Shown piece by piece: positions 1 to 11,055 of a stretch of 64,000 nt of DNA; the stretch's first letter is position 1, and every line of letters starts with the position of its first letter. The stretch is taken from assembly GCF_002288925.2 (NCBI RefSeq), contig NW_022098066.1, forward strand, positions 82,680,469 to 82,744,468. The letters run 5' to 3'. Source of the DNA: Delphinapterus leucas (lineage: Eukaryota > Chordata > Mammalia > Artiodactyla > Monodontidae). The notes below the pieces were generated by a model. It saw only the letters and a list, made by a program, of their open reading frames with translations, had not been told where the DNA came from and did not search any database. The translations under genes and the position numbers were made by a program.

Positions 1-515
1 GCACATACATACAATGGAATATTACTCAGCCATAAAAAGAAACGAAATTGAATTATTTGTAGTGAGGTGGATGCTCCTAGAGTCTGTTATACAGAGTGAA
101 GTAAGTCAGAAAGAGAAAAACAAATACCTTATGCTAACACATATTCTAAAAAAAAAAAAAAAAAAAAAGGTTCTGACGAACCTAGGGGCAGGACAGGAAT
201 AAAGACGCAGACATAAAGAATGGACTTGAGGACATGGGGAGGGGGAAGGGGAAGCTGGAACGAAGTGAGAGAGTGGCACTGACATATATACACTACCAAA
301 TGTAAAATAGATAGCTAGTGGGAAGCAGCCGCATAGCACAGGGAGATCAGCTCTGTGCTTTGTGACCACCTAGAGGGGTCGGATAGGGAGGGTGGGAGGG
401 AGATGCAAAAGAGAGGGGATATGGGGATATATGTATACGTATACCTGATTCACTTTGTTATACAGCAGAAACTAACAACATTTTAAAGCAACTATACTAC
501 AATAGAGATGTTAAA
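1..515 (+). mobile_element. L1 3' end (young cetacean-type 3' UTR), 5' part outside window
   Basis: This is the end of L1 ORF2 (a 'ggaatattactcagccataaa' type ending near 16-36) followed by the G-rich 3' UTR and an AATAGA-like tail ending in an A-run at about 511-524. The same 3' UTR recurs at 7330-7860 and 7862-8356 on this strand, and at 63464-64000 on the other. Stops in all frames show it is non-coding. Confidence 0.9.
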
Positions 516-525
516 AAAAAAAAAA

Positions 526-2479
526 GATATTGTAGGTGGGGGACCTTCAAGATAGCGGAGGAGTAAAACGTGGAGATCACCTTCCTCCCCACAAATACAT
601 CAAAAATACATCTATATGTGGAACAACTCCTACAGAACACCTACTGAATGCTGGCAGAAGACCTCAGACTTCCCAAAAGGCAAGGAAATCCCCACATAAC
701 TGGGTAGGGCAAAAAAAAAAACAAACACAAAAGAATAGGGATGGGACCTGCACCTCTGGGAGGGAGCTGTGAAGGAGGAAAAGTTTCCACACATTAGGAA
801 GACACTTCACTGGTGGAGAGTGGGGGTGGGAGTAGGGAAAGCTTTGGAGCCACAGAGGAGAGCGCAGCAACAGGGGTGCAGAGGGCAAAGTGAAGAGATT
901 CCCACACAGAGGATCGGTGCTGACCAGGACTCACCAGCCTGAGAGGCCTGTCTGCTCACCCTCTGGGGCAGGTGGGGGCTGGGAGCTGAGGCTTGGGTTT
1001 CAGAGGTCAGACCCCAGGGAGAGGACTGAGGTTGGCTGTGTGAACACAGCCTTAACGGGGTTAGTGCACCAAAGCTAGCAGGGAGGGAGTCCGGGAAAAA
1101 CTCTGGACCTTCCTAAGAGGCAAGAGACCATTGTTTCGGAGTGTCCAAGGAGAGGGGATTCCTTCCCCGTTTGCCCACAGAAGGCAGAGCACTGCCTAAA
1201 CAAGCTCCAGAGACGGGCGCAAGCCATGGCTATCAGCTTGGACACCAGAGACAGGCATGAAACTCTAACACTGCTGCTGCAGCCACTGATAATCCTGTGT
1301 GCAAGCACAAGTCACTATCCACACCTCCCCCCAGGAGCCTGTTCTGCTTGCCACTGCCAGGGTCCCATGATCCATGGACAACTTTCCCGGGAGAATACAT
1401 GGTGTGCCTCAGGCTGTTGCAACATCATGCCGGCCTCTGCCACTGCAGGCTTACCCTGCATTCCAATTATGACTATCGTACCACTCCCTCCCCCTGGCAT
1501 GAGTGAGCAGAGCCCCCTAATCAGCCACTGCTTTAACCCTGTCCTATCTGGGCAGGAACAGATGCCTGAGGGCGACCTACACACAGACATGGGGCCAAAA
1601 CCAAAGCTGAACCCCAGGAGCTGTGTGAACAAAGAAGAGAAAGGGAAATCTCTCCCACCAGCCTCAGGAGCAGCAGATTAAATCCCCACAATCAACTTGA
1701 TGTACCCTGCATCTGTGGAATACCTGAATAGACAACGAATCATCCCAAATTGAGGAGGTAGACTTTGGGAGCAACTGTAGACTTGGGGTTTACTGCCTGC
1801 AACTGACTTGTTTCTGGTTTTTATGTTTATCTTAGTACAGTGTTTAGCGCTTGTTATCATTGGTGGATTTGTTTATTGGTTTGGTTGCTCTCTTCTTTTT
1901 TAAATTATTATTACTTTTTAATTTTTTTTACCTTAATAATTTTTTATTATTCTTTCTTTTCTTCTCCCTTATCTTCTGAGCTGTGTGGCTGGCAGGGTCT
2001 TGGTGCTCTGGCCTGGTGTCAGGCCTGAGCTTCTGAGGTGGTAGAGCCGAGTTCAGGACATTGGCCCACCGGAGACCTCCTGGCCCCATGTAATATCAAT
2101 TGGCAAGAGGTCTCCTAGAAATCTCCATCTCAGCACTAAGACCCAGCTCCACCTAACAGCCAGCAGGCTCCAATGCTGGACATCCCATGGCAAACAACTA
2201 GCAAGACAGGAACACAAACCCACCCATTAACAGAGAGGCTGCCTAAAATCATAGTAAGTTCCCAGACAACACAAAACACACCACCAGACGTGGCCCTGCC
2301 CACCAGAAAGACAAGATCCAGCCCCACCCACCAGAACACAGACACCAGTCCCCTCCATCAGGAAGCCTACACAAGCCACTGAACCAACCTTACCCACTGG
2401 GGGCAGACACCAAAAACAGTGGGAACTACGAACATGCAGCCTGAGAAAAGGAGACCCCAAACACAGAAAGTTAAACAAA
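526..2479 (+). promoter_or_regulatory. L1 5' UTR (internal promoter region), long type
   Basis: About 1.95 kb lies between the L1 start and ORF1, with moderate GC in the first 1.7 kb and a T-rich stretch at 1890-1980. The first 30 bases hold a YY1-like motif (547-560); the usual AAGATGGC core reads AAGATAGC here, so the site is probably weakened. The same 5' leader, inverted, ends the L1 at 26755. Promoter function is inferred from the L1 family and is not shown by the sequence. Confidence 0.7.
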
Positions 2480-3241
2480 ATGAGAAGACAGAGAAATATG
2501 CAGCAGGTGAAGGAGCAATGTAAAAACCCACCATACCAAACAAATGTAGAGGAAATAGGCAGTCTACCTGAAAAAGAATTCAGAGTAATGATAGTAAAGA
2601 TGATCCAAAATCTTGGAAACAGAATGGAGAAAATACAAGAAATGTTTAACAAGGACCGAGAAGAACTAAAGAGCAAACAAACAATGATGAACAACACAAT
2701 AAATGAAATTAAAAGTTCTCTAGAAGGAATAAATAGCAGAATAACTGAGGCAGAAGAACGGATAAGTGACCTGGAAGATAAAATACTGGAAATAACTACT
2801 GCAGAGCAGAATAAAGAAAAAAGAGTGAAAAAATTGAGGACAGTCTCAAAGACTCTGGGACAACATTAAATGCACCAACATTCAAATTATAGGGGTCCCA
2901 AAGAAGAAGAGAAAAAGAAAGGTTCTGAGAAAATATTAGAAGAGATTATAGCTGAAAACTTCCATAACATGGGAAAGGAAGTAGTCAATCAAGTCCAGGG
3001 AGTGCAGAGAGCCCCAGGCAGGATAAATCCAAGGAGAAACATGCCAAGACACATATTAATCAAACTATCAAAAATTAAATACAAAGAAAAAATATTAAAA
3101 GCAGCAGGGGAAAAGCAAAAAATAACAAACAAGGGTACCCCCATAAGGTTAACAGCTGATCTTTCAGCAGAAACTCTGCAAGCCAGAAGGGAGTGGCAGG
3201 ACATATTTAAAATGATGAAAGAGAAAAACCTACAACCATGA
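2480..3241 (+). pseudogene. L1 ORF1 (RNA-binding chaperone), frameshifted
   Basis: The protein family is the L1 ORF1p trimer, which coats L1 RNA in the cytoplasm. The first open part (2480-2869, 129 aa) has the N-terminal region and a coiled coil with repeated ISDLEDK/ITEAEER heptads. A frameshift near 2840-2870 moves the reading frame to 2870-3241, which carries the RRM and C-terminal domain (motifs YRGPKEEE, MPRHILIKLSK, LSAETLQARREWQDIF). Both halves are recognisable, so this is a single gene broken by one shift. ORF2 follows about 180 bases later, as usual for L1. Confidence 0.88.
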
Positions 3242-3953
3242 TTACTCTACCCAGATTTGATGGAGAAATTAAAACCTTTACAGACAAGCACAAGCTAAGA
3301 GAATTCAGCACCACCAAACCAGCTTTACAACAAATTCTAAAGCAACTTCTCTAGGAAGGAAACATAAGAGAAGGAAAAGCCCTACAAAAACAAACCCAAA
3401 ACAATTAATAAAATGGAAATATGAACATACATATCAATAATTACCTTAAATGTAAATAGACTAAATGCTCCAACCAAAAGACACATACTGGCTGAATGGG
3501 TACAAAAACAAGACGCGTATATATACTGTCTACAAGAGACCCACTTCAGACCTAGGGACACATCCAATCTGAAAGTGAAGGGATGGAAAAAGATATTCCA
3601 TGCAAATGGAAATCAAAAGAGCGCTGGAGTAGCAATTATCATTTCAGAAAAAATAGACTTTAAAATAAAGACTATTAAAAGAGACAAAGAAGGACACTAC
3701 ATAATGATCAAGGGATCAATCCAAGAAGATATAACACTTATAAATATTTATGCACACAACATAGGAGTACCTCAATACATAAGCCAAATGCTAACAGCCA
3801 TAAAAGGGGAAATCAACAGTAACACAATAATAGTAGGGGACTTTTACACCCCACTTTCACCAATGGACAGATCATCCAAAATGAAAGTAAATAATGAAAC
3901 AAATGAAATGATCCAAAATGAAAATAAATAAGGAAACAAAAATGACACATTAA

Positions 3954-4056
3954 AGAGATAAGGGAACATATGTATATGTATAACTGATTCACTTTGTTAT
4001 AAAGCAGAAACTAACACACCATTGTAAAGCAATTATATCCCAATAAAGATGTTAAG
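3954..4056 (+). mobile_element. 103-bp 5'-truncated L1 nested in ORF2, with 15-bp TSD
   Basis: Only the last ~100 bases of an L1 3' UTR are present, ending 'caataaagatgttaag'. It is flanked by perfect copies of AAAATGACACATTAA at 3939-3953 and 4057-4071. Removing the insert and one copy restores the ORF2 sequence across the junction, so it is a later insertion into the host L1. Confidence 0.92.
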
Positions 4057-7042
4057 AAAATGACACATTAAGCAAGATAGGCTTAATTGATATTTATAGG
4101 ATATTCCATCCAAAAACAACAGAATACATTTTCTTCTCAAGTGCTCATGGAATATTCTCCAGGATAGATCATATCTTGGGTCACAAATCAAGTCTTGGTA
4201 AATTTAAGAAAAACTGAAATCACATCAATCATCTTTTCTGACCACAATGCTATGAGACTAGATATCAATTACAGGAAAAAACTGTAAAAAATACAAACAC
4301 ATGGAGGCTAAACAATACACTACTAAATAATCAAGAGATCACTGAAGAAATCAAAGAGGAAATCAAAAAATACCTAGAAACAAATGACAATGAAAACACG
4401 ATGACCCAAAACCTACGGGATGTAGCAAAAGCAGTTCTAAAAGGGAAGTTTATAGCAATACAATCTTACCTCAAGAAACAAGAAACATCTCAAATAAACA
4501 ACCTAACCTTACACCTAAAGTAATTAGAGAAAGAAGAACAAAAAACCCCCAAAGTTAGCAGAAGGAAAGAAATTATAAAGATCAGATCAGAAATAAATGA
4601 AAAATAAATAAAGGGAACAATAGCAAAGATCAATAAAACTAAAAGCTAGTTCTCTGAGAAGATAAACAAAATTGATAAACCACTAGCCAGGCTCATCAAG
4701 AAAAAAGAGGAGAAGACTCAAATCAACAGAATTAGAAATGAAAAAGAAGTAACAACTGACACTGCAGAAATACAAAGGATCATGAGAGATTACTGCAAGC
4801 AACTATATGTCAATAAAATGGACAACCAGGAAGAAATGGACAAATTCTTAGAAAATCACAACCTGCTGAGATTGAACCAGGAAGAAATAGAAAATATGAA
4901 CAGACCAATCACAAGTAATGAAATTGAAACTGTGAGTAAAAATCTTCCAACAAACAAAAGCCCAGGACCAGATGGCTTCACAGGTGAATTCTATCAAACA
5001 TTTAGAGAAGAGCTAACACCTATCCTTCTCAAACCCTTTCAAAATATAGCAGAGGGAGGAACACTCCCACTCATTCTACGAGGCCACCATCACCCTAATA
5101 CCAAAACCAGACAAAGATGTCACAAAAAAGAAAACTACAGGCCAATATCACTGATGAACATAGATGCAAAAATCCTCAACAAAATACTAGCAAACAGAAT
5201 CCAACAGCACATTAAAGGATCATACACCATGATCAAGTGGGGTTTATCCCAGGAATGCAAGGATTCTTCAATATACACAAATCAATCAGTGTGATATACC
5301 ATATTAACAAACTGAAGGATAAAAAACATTATGATAATCTCAACAGATGCAGAAAAAGCTTTCAACAAAATTCAGCACCCATTTATGATAAAAACTTTCC
5401 AGAAAGTAGGTACAGAGGAAACCTACCTCAACATCATAAAGGCCATATGTGACAAACCCAGAGCCAACATCATTCTCAATGGTGAAAAACTGAAACTATT
5501 TCCACTAAGATCAGGAACAAGACAAGGTTGCCCACTCTCACCACTCTTATTCAACATAGTTTTGGAAGTTTTAGCCACAGCAATCAGAGAAGAAAAGGAA
5601 ATAAAAGGAATCCAAATCAGAAAAGAAGAAGTAAAACTGTCACTGTTTGCAGATGACATGATACTATACATAGAGAATCCTAAAGATGCTACCAGAAGAC
5701 TACTAGAGCTAATCAATGTATTTGGTGGAGTAGCAGGATACAAAATTAATGCCCAGAAATCTCGTGCATTCCTGTACACTAATGATGAAAAATCTGAAAG
5801 AATAATTAAGGAAACACTCCCATTTACCATTGCAACAAAAGAATAAAATATCTAGGAATAAACCTACCTAAGGAGACAAAAGGTCTGTACACAGAAAACT
5901 ATAAGAAACTGATGAAAGAAATTAAAGATGATACCAACAGATGGAGAGATATACCATGTTCTTAGATTGGAAGAATCAACATTGTGAAAATGACTCTACT
6001 ACCCAAAGCAATCTACAGATTCAATGCAATCACTATCAAACTACCAAGGCATTTTTCACAGAACTAGAACAAAAAAATTCACAATTTGTATGGAAACACA
6101 AAAGACCTGAAATAGCCAAAGCAAAACTGGAGAAAGAAAAATGGAACATGAGGAATCAGGCTCCCCGACTCCAGACTATACTACAAAGCTACAGTAATCA
6201 AGACAGTATGGTACTGGCACAAAAACAGAAATATAGATCAATGGAACAGGATAGAAAGTCCAGAGATAAACCCATGCACATATGGTCACCTTATCTTTGT
6301 TAAAGGAGGCAAAAATACACAACGGAGAAAACACAGCCTCTTCAGTAAGTGGTGCTTGGAAAACTGGACAGCGACATTGAAAAGAATGAAATTAGAACAC
6401 TTCCTAACACCATACACAAAAATAAACTCAAAATGGATCAAAGACCTAAATGTAATGCCAGACACTATAAAAGTCTTAGAGGAAAACATAGGAAGAACAT
6501 TCTTTGACATAAATCACAGCAAGATCCTTTTTGACCCACCTCCTAGAGAAATGGAAATGAAAACAAAATAAACAAATGGGACCTAATGAAACATAAAACC
6601 TTTTGCACAGCAAAGGAAACCATAAACAAGATGAAAAGACAACCCTCAGAATGGGAGAAAATATTTGCAAATGAAGCAACTGACAAAGGATTAATCTCTA
6701 AAATATACAAGCAGTTCATGCAGCTCAATATCAAAAAAACAAACAACCCAATCCAAAAATGGGCAGAAGACCTAAACAGACATTTTTCCAAAGAAGATAT
6801 GCAGATTGCCAACAAACACATGAAAGGATGCTCAACATCACCAATCATTAGAGAAATGCAAATCAAAACTACAATGAGGTATGACCTCACACCGGTCAGA
6901 ATGGCCATCATCAAAACATCTACAAAGAATAAATGCTGGAGAGGGTGTGGAGAAAAGGGAACCCTCTTGCACTCTTGGTGTGAATGTAAATTGATACAGC
7001 CACTATGGAGAACAGCACGGAGGTTCCTTAAAAAACTAAAAA

Positions 7043-7160
7043 TATGATGAACTGGGTGATTGGGATTGACATGTATACACTGATGTGTATAAAATTGATG
7101 ACTAACAAGAACCTTCTGTATAAAAAAATAAATAAAATACAAAAATTCAAAAAAAAAAAC
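7043..7160 (+). mobile_element. Short L1 3' end nested near the end of ORF2
   Basis: The segment begins 'tgatgaactgggtgattggg' and runs to an A-rich tail (about 7120-7160). It belongs to a different 3' UTR type from its host; the same type recurs inverted at 33288-33418 and 43490-43615. An 'actaaaaata' target duplication lies on both sides (about 7033 and 7160), and the ORF2 text resumes afterwards with 'gaactatcatatgacccag'. Confidence 0.8.
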
Positions 7161-7861
7161 TAAACTAAAAATAGAACTATCATATGACCCAGAAATCCCA
7201 TTTCTGGGCATATACCCTGAGAAAACCATAATTTAAAAAGAGTCATGTACCACAATGTTCACTGAAGCTCTATTTACAATAGCTAGGACATGGAAGCAAC
7301 CTAAGTGTCCATCGACAGATGAATGGATAAAGAAGAAGTGGCACATATATACAATGGAATATTAACTCGGCCATAAAAAGAAACAAAATTGAATTATTTG
7401 TAGTGAGGTGGATGGACCTACAGTCTGTCATACAGATTGAAGTAAGTCAGGAAGAGAAAAACAAACACCGTATGTTAACACACTTATGTGGAATCTAAAG
7501 AAAAAAAATGGTTATGAAGAACCTAGGGGCAGGACAGAAATAAAGACGCAGATGTAGAGAATGGACCTGGGGACACAGGGAGGGGGAAGGGTAAGCTGGG
7601 ATGAAGTGAGAGAGGGGCATGGACTTATATATACTACCAAAATAGATAGCTAGTGGGAAGCAGCCACATAGCACAGGGAGATCAGCTCTGTGCTTTGTGA
7701 ACACCTAGAGGGGTCGGAGAGGGTGGGAGGGAGACACAAGAGGGAGGAGATATGGGGATATATATATATGTATAGCTGATTCACTTTGTTATAAAGCAGA
7801 AACTAACACACCATTGTAAAGCAATTATACTCCAATAAAGACGTTAATAAAATAAAATAAA

Positions 7862-8356
7862 AAAGAAACGAAATTGAGTTATTTGTAGTGAGGTGGATGG
7901 ACCTAGACTCTGTCATACAGAGTGAAGTAAGTCAGAAAGAGAAAAAGAAATACCATATGCTAACACATATATATAGAATCTAAAAAAAAAAAAAAGGTTC
8001 TGATGAACCTAGGGGCAGGACAGGAATAAAGACGCAGACGTGGAGAATGGACTTGAGGATGCTCAAGAGGGACTTCCCCCTTGGAGGGGGAAGGGTAAGC
8101 TGGGACGAAGTGAGAGAGTAGCACTGACATATATACACTACCAAATGTAAAACAGATAGCTAGTGGGAAGCAGCTGCATCCCACAGGGAGATCAGCTCTG
8201 TGCTTTGTGACCACTTAGAAGCGTGGGATAGGGAGGGTGGGTGGGAGATGCAAGAGAGGGTGGATATGGGATATATGTATACATATCGCTGATTCACTTT
8301 GTTATACAGCAGAAACTAACACAACACTGTAAAGCAATTATATTCCAATAAAGATG
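7862..8356 (+). mobile_element. Second L1 3' end, tandem to the full-length copy
   Basis: Directly after the A-rich tail of the full-length L1, the sequence starts again in the last part of ORF2 ('aagaaacgaaattgag') and repeats the complete 3' UTR, ending 'caataaagatgttaaaaa'. It is either a 5'-truncated insertion into the tail or a product of unequal exchange. It differs from its neighbours by a small inverted insertion near 8066-8090. Confidence 0.87.
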
Positions 8357-8399
8357 TTAAAAATAAATGTCTCAAAAGAATAAAAAGAAAAAAAAGAAG

Positions 8400-8895
8400 A
8401 TATGGTACATATATACAATGCAATATTACTCAGCCATAAAAAAGAATGAAATAATGCTATTTGCAGCAACATGGATGGACCTAGAGATTATCATACTAAA
8501 TGAAGTATGTCAGACAGAGAAACAAGTATCATATGATATCACTTATATGTAGAATCTTTAAAAATGATACAAATGAACTTATTTACAAAACAAACTGACT
8601 CACAGACTTAGAAAGTTATGGTTACCAAAGCGGAAAGGGTTGGGGGGAGGAATAAATTAGGAGGTTGGGATTAACATAAACACACTTTAATATAAAATAG
8701 ATAATCAACAAGGACCTACTGTGTAGCACAGGGAACTCAACACTCTGCAATAACCTATATGGGAAAAGATTCTGAAAAAGAATTGATATATGTATAACTA
8801 AATCACTTTTCTGTACACCTGAAACTAACACAACATTGTAAGCCAAATATACTCTAATATAAAAAATAAATTTTAAACATTTTTTAAAAGAGAAA
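8400..8895 (+). mobile_element. Older L1 3' end
   Basis: This copy has the end of ORF2 ('caatattactcagccataaa' near 8420) and a different, more AT-rich 3' UTR containing 'gtgtagcacagggaactcaa' and 'acacctgaaactaacacaac'. The same 3' UTR type, inverted, occurs at 18098-18480 and 60850-61200. Confidence 0.85.
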
Positions 8896-8904
8896 AAAAA
8901 TAAA

Positions 8905-9680
8905 AAGGGAGCAAAGTATGAAGACTTACCCAACCTGATTTCAAAATTTACTATAAAACTCTAACAATGTAGACAGTTTGGTATTGGTGTAAGAATAGGC
9001 ATATTGATTAATGGAACAGAATGGAGAATTCAGAAATAGACTCACACATATATTGAGAAGTGATTTTTTTTTTTTTTTTGCCTTGGCAATTGTTTTTCAA
9101 TAGATTGCCAAGCAATTAGAAGACAGTCATGGTGATGAAAAGTCAATTGTGTTTCTATATCTTAGCAAAAAAACAATTATTTGGCAATTGAAATAAAAAT
9201 GTTATCCCACACACATGAGAAATATTTATGTATAAGTTAAAATATGAAAGATGAATATACTAAAAATTACAAAATATTATTAACAGAAGTTATGGTCACT
9301 TGATTGTCAACAAAGCTGTCAAGGTAATTCAATGGGAAATGGCAGTCTTTGTAACAGATGGTGTTGGAAAAACTTTAACCTTTTTCTCACTTCGCATACA
9401 AAATTAACTCAAAGTGAAATGCAGTCCTAAACATAAGAGCAAAAGCTATAAAACTGCAAGAAGAAAAATACAAGGAAATCTTTATGATCTTGAGATAGAC
9501 AAAGATTTCTTAGCTAGGACATACAAGCATAAATAATAAAACAAAAAATTTGATTAACTGACCTTCAACAAAATTTTAAAGTTTTGTCTTTCAAAGACAC
9601 TAAAAAGACTTGGAGAATATATCTGCAAATTATTTTTCTGACAAAAATTCGAGAATAAAAATTTCTTTAAAAAAACTTTT
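8905..9680 (+). mobile_element. Decayed ancient L1 ORF2 remnant
   Basis: Scattered L1 ORF2 landmarks survive: 'attaatggaacagaatggag' near 9008 and a segment from about 9280 to 9660 with 'gatggtgttggaaaaac' and 'atttgcaaattat'-like C-terminal ORF2 sequence. A poly(T) run lies at 9066-9079. Divergence is high and the boundaries are approximate. Confidence 0.6.
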
Positions 9681-9875
9681 AATTTTCTCACTGGGGTAAG
9701 AGCAGGTTTTCTGCAACATTGGCTGCATGGGTGGTCAGAATTCAAAACATTCAAGACGTTTTCAAATGATGATATCACCAGGACAGTTCTGTGTATTTTT
9801 TTTTTTGAATTACTGTATAATCTGGACTTTGATTAACTTGTCTCAGACCATGCAGGTGGGTATAGTTCGACTCTT

Positions 9876-9913
9876 GTGGCCTATTTTTAAGGATGTGGCC
9901 TATTTTTAAGGAT
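9876..9913. repeat. Tandem duplication, 19-bp unit x 2
   Basis: The 19-base unit 'gtggcctatttttaaggat' occurs twice without spacer at 9876-9894 and 9895-9913. It lies in unique DNA just downstream (in gene sense) of the last recognised PDE4DIP exon. Confidence 0.9.
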
Positions 9914-10126
9914 GTCGAGGCTGGATCTTGTTCATGTCACCAACCTCTGGGCTTTGTGTGTGACAGCTCCCCTCTCTTCTTATTGGGATCCTCAATGACT
10001 GAGGTTTTTTTCTGAGACAGAGCAAGATAGGTTTCCAAGATCTCCACAACTCCCAAGGTAAAGACTTCACCAGCACCCTTAGCAAGAGCAAGAAGCTCAT
10101 AGGGTGGGGAAGAAGGGAAAACATAC

Positions 10127-10251
10127 CTTTCAGCCCCTTCTTGGAATTGCCATAAAGTGTCTCGTAGATCTGTAGCTCTGACTGGAGGGACTGGAAAAGC
10201 TGCTGTTTCTCCTCACACTGATGCTGCAAAAGGGCCAGCTTATGCTGCAGC
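10127..10251 (-). CDS. PDE4DIP: PDE4DIP (myomegalin) internal exon, coiled coil, 125 nt
   Basis: This is the most 3' exon recognised in the window. On the minus strand it begins after a CAG acceptor and ends at a GTATGT donor (10121-10126). The first base completes the Arg codon of the previous exon, and the last base is left over for the next exon. It encodes LQHKLALLQHQCEEKQQLFQ and continues to a GNSKKGLK ending, a close match to remembered human myomegalin. The segment is coiled coil. The next exon of the known protein, which starts AYSLDACHQ in human, is not in the remaining 10 kb to the left, so the intron runs into the L1 array and beyond the window. Confidence 0.9.
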
Positions 10252-10334
10252 CTGTCAGGGGAGAAGCAAGGGTCCGCTGAGCTGGTGGGGCCCCACCAGG
10301 GCAAGAGGCTGTGAGCCAACTTCTGCATCATAGA

Positions 10335-10445
10335 ATTCTAGCCCTAGATGTCAACTCAGGGGTCATGAAGACCATCGCTTTTATTTTACAGATGTGGCAA
10401 CAGAGGCTTGGAAGGTAAAGTAACTGTGCTTGGAGTCATGCCATT
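10335..10445 (+). repeat. MIR-like ancient SINE remnant
   Basis: The MIR core signature is visible in 'attttacagatgtggcaaca' and 'gaggcttggaaggtaaagta' (about 10382-10428). It lies in the intron between the 125-nt and 190-nt PDE4DIP exons. Divergence is high, so the edges are approximate. Confidence 0.6.
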
Positions 10446-10865
10446 AGCTACCATACCTAGGACACACTACCTGGTATTCTTACTGCCCCACATTGCTCTT
10501 TTCATGGTGTCAAGCAGTTACAGGGTTTACGCTGGGGACCAGCATCATGGCTGGTGTAGAAGCTTCCTAGGTTATGGTGGGACTAATATCTTAAAACTAA
10601 CTGGAAGCACGAGAATGTCCTTTCTCCAGAATCTGATATGCTGAAGCCTTCCATAACAGGGTTTTACTCTCTCAACTTTGGAGTGAAAAAGACATTCCCA
10701 GAGAAGTCCTTCCTTCTGTTCAAAGTTACCCATAAATCCGGAATAGCGGAGGGGATAGTGAGGTTTCCAAAAACCTCAATGGCAAGACCATTAACCATCT
10801 TGCCAATATCCCTTTTGCTAAATCTGAAAATGGGCCACCTTCCTTATCAGTGGGCTCCCTCTAAC

Positions 10866-11055
10866 CTGGAGTCTTTCTCCTGGAGAGATAGTCGTTCCTC
10901 CTCGAAATGCAAGATCTCCTGCTGCTTCTCCTTCAAGTCTTCCAGAAGCTGCTGCCGTTCCACCTTTTGGCGCTCCCGCTCCACTTCCAGCTCTTGAAGC
11001 CGGGATCGAGAGGTCAGCAGAGCCTCCCTCAGACATTCTGTTTCCTGGGAGTGCT
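10866..11055 (-). CDS. PDE4DIP: PDE4DIP (myomegalin) internal exon, coiled coil, 190 nt
   Basis: On the minus strand it starts after a CCACCAG acceptor and ends at a GTTAG donor. Two bases complete a Glu codon begun in the preceding exon, and two bases (AG) remain for the Arg codon finished by the next. The product reads EHSQETECLREALLTSRSR, then LQELEVERERQKVERQQLLE, then a run ending LSLQEKDSR: a charged, heptad-patterned coiled coil. Myomegalin is a centrosome/Golgi scaffold that anchors PDE4D and microtubule-nucleating partners and is a paralogue of CDK5RAP2. No stops or shifts are seen. Confidence 0.93.

Larger units (their letters stand above)
3420..7490 (+). pseudogene. L1 ORF2 (endonuclease / reverse transcriptase), multiply broken
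   Basis: An intact copy would encode an AP-type endonuclease, a reverse transcriptase and a cysteine-rich C-terminus. The endonuclease is seen at 3575-3931, where the conserved GDFN motif reads GDFY (a likely catalytic-site loss). RT parts lie at 4782-5294 and 5331-5846, the latter with an intact FADD catalytic motif (near 5647). The C-terminal parts at 5941-6303, 6356-6571 and 6586-7047 keep a C-x3-C-x7-H-x4-C knuckle. Frameshifts and stops separate the pieces, and two short L1 insertions interrupt the frame. It cannot make a functional protein. Confidence 0.9.
526..7860 (+). mobile_element. Full-length but defective L1 retrotransposon
   Basis: All parts of an L1 are present in order: a long 5' UTR (about 526-2479), ORF1 (2480-3241), ORF2 (about 3420-7490) and a 3' UTR ending in 'aataaagacgttaataaaat' near 7835-7855. 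The 5' end carries the 'ccttcaagatagcggagg' start region typical of this L1 group. ORF1 is frameshifted and ORF2 is broken into at least six open pieces. Two short 5'-truncated L1 copies are inserted inside it (3954-4056 and about 7043-7160). It begins directly in the A-tail of the preceding L1 copy and is antisense to the PDE4DIP exons at 10-15 kb. Confidence 0.92.

Noticed and set aside
1226..1681. A 151-codon open stretch in the L1 5' UTR (plus strand)
   Set aside because: It lies in the non-coding 5' leader of the L1, overlaps an opposite-strand open stretch (1315-1632), and has no domain. Open frames are common in the GC-richer L1 leader.
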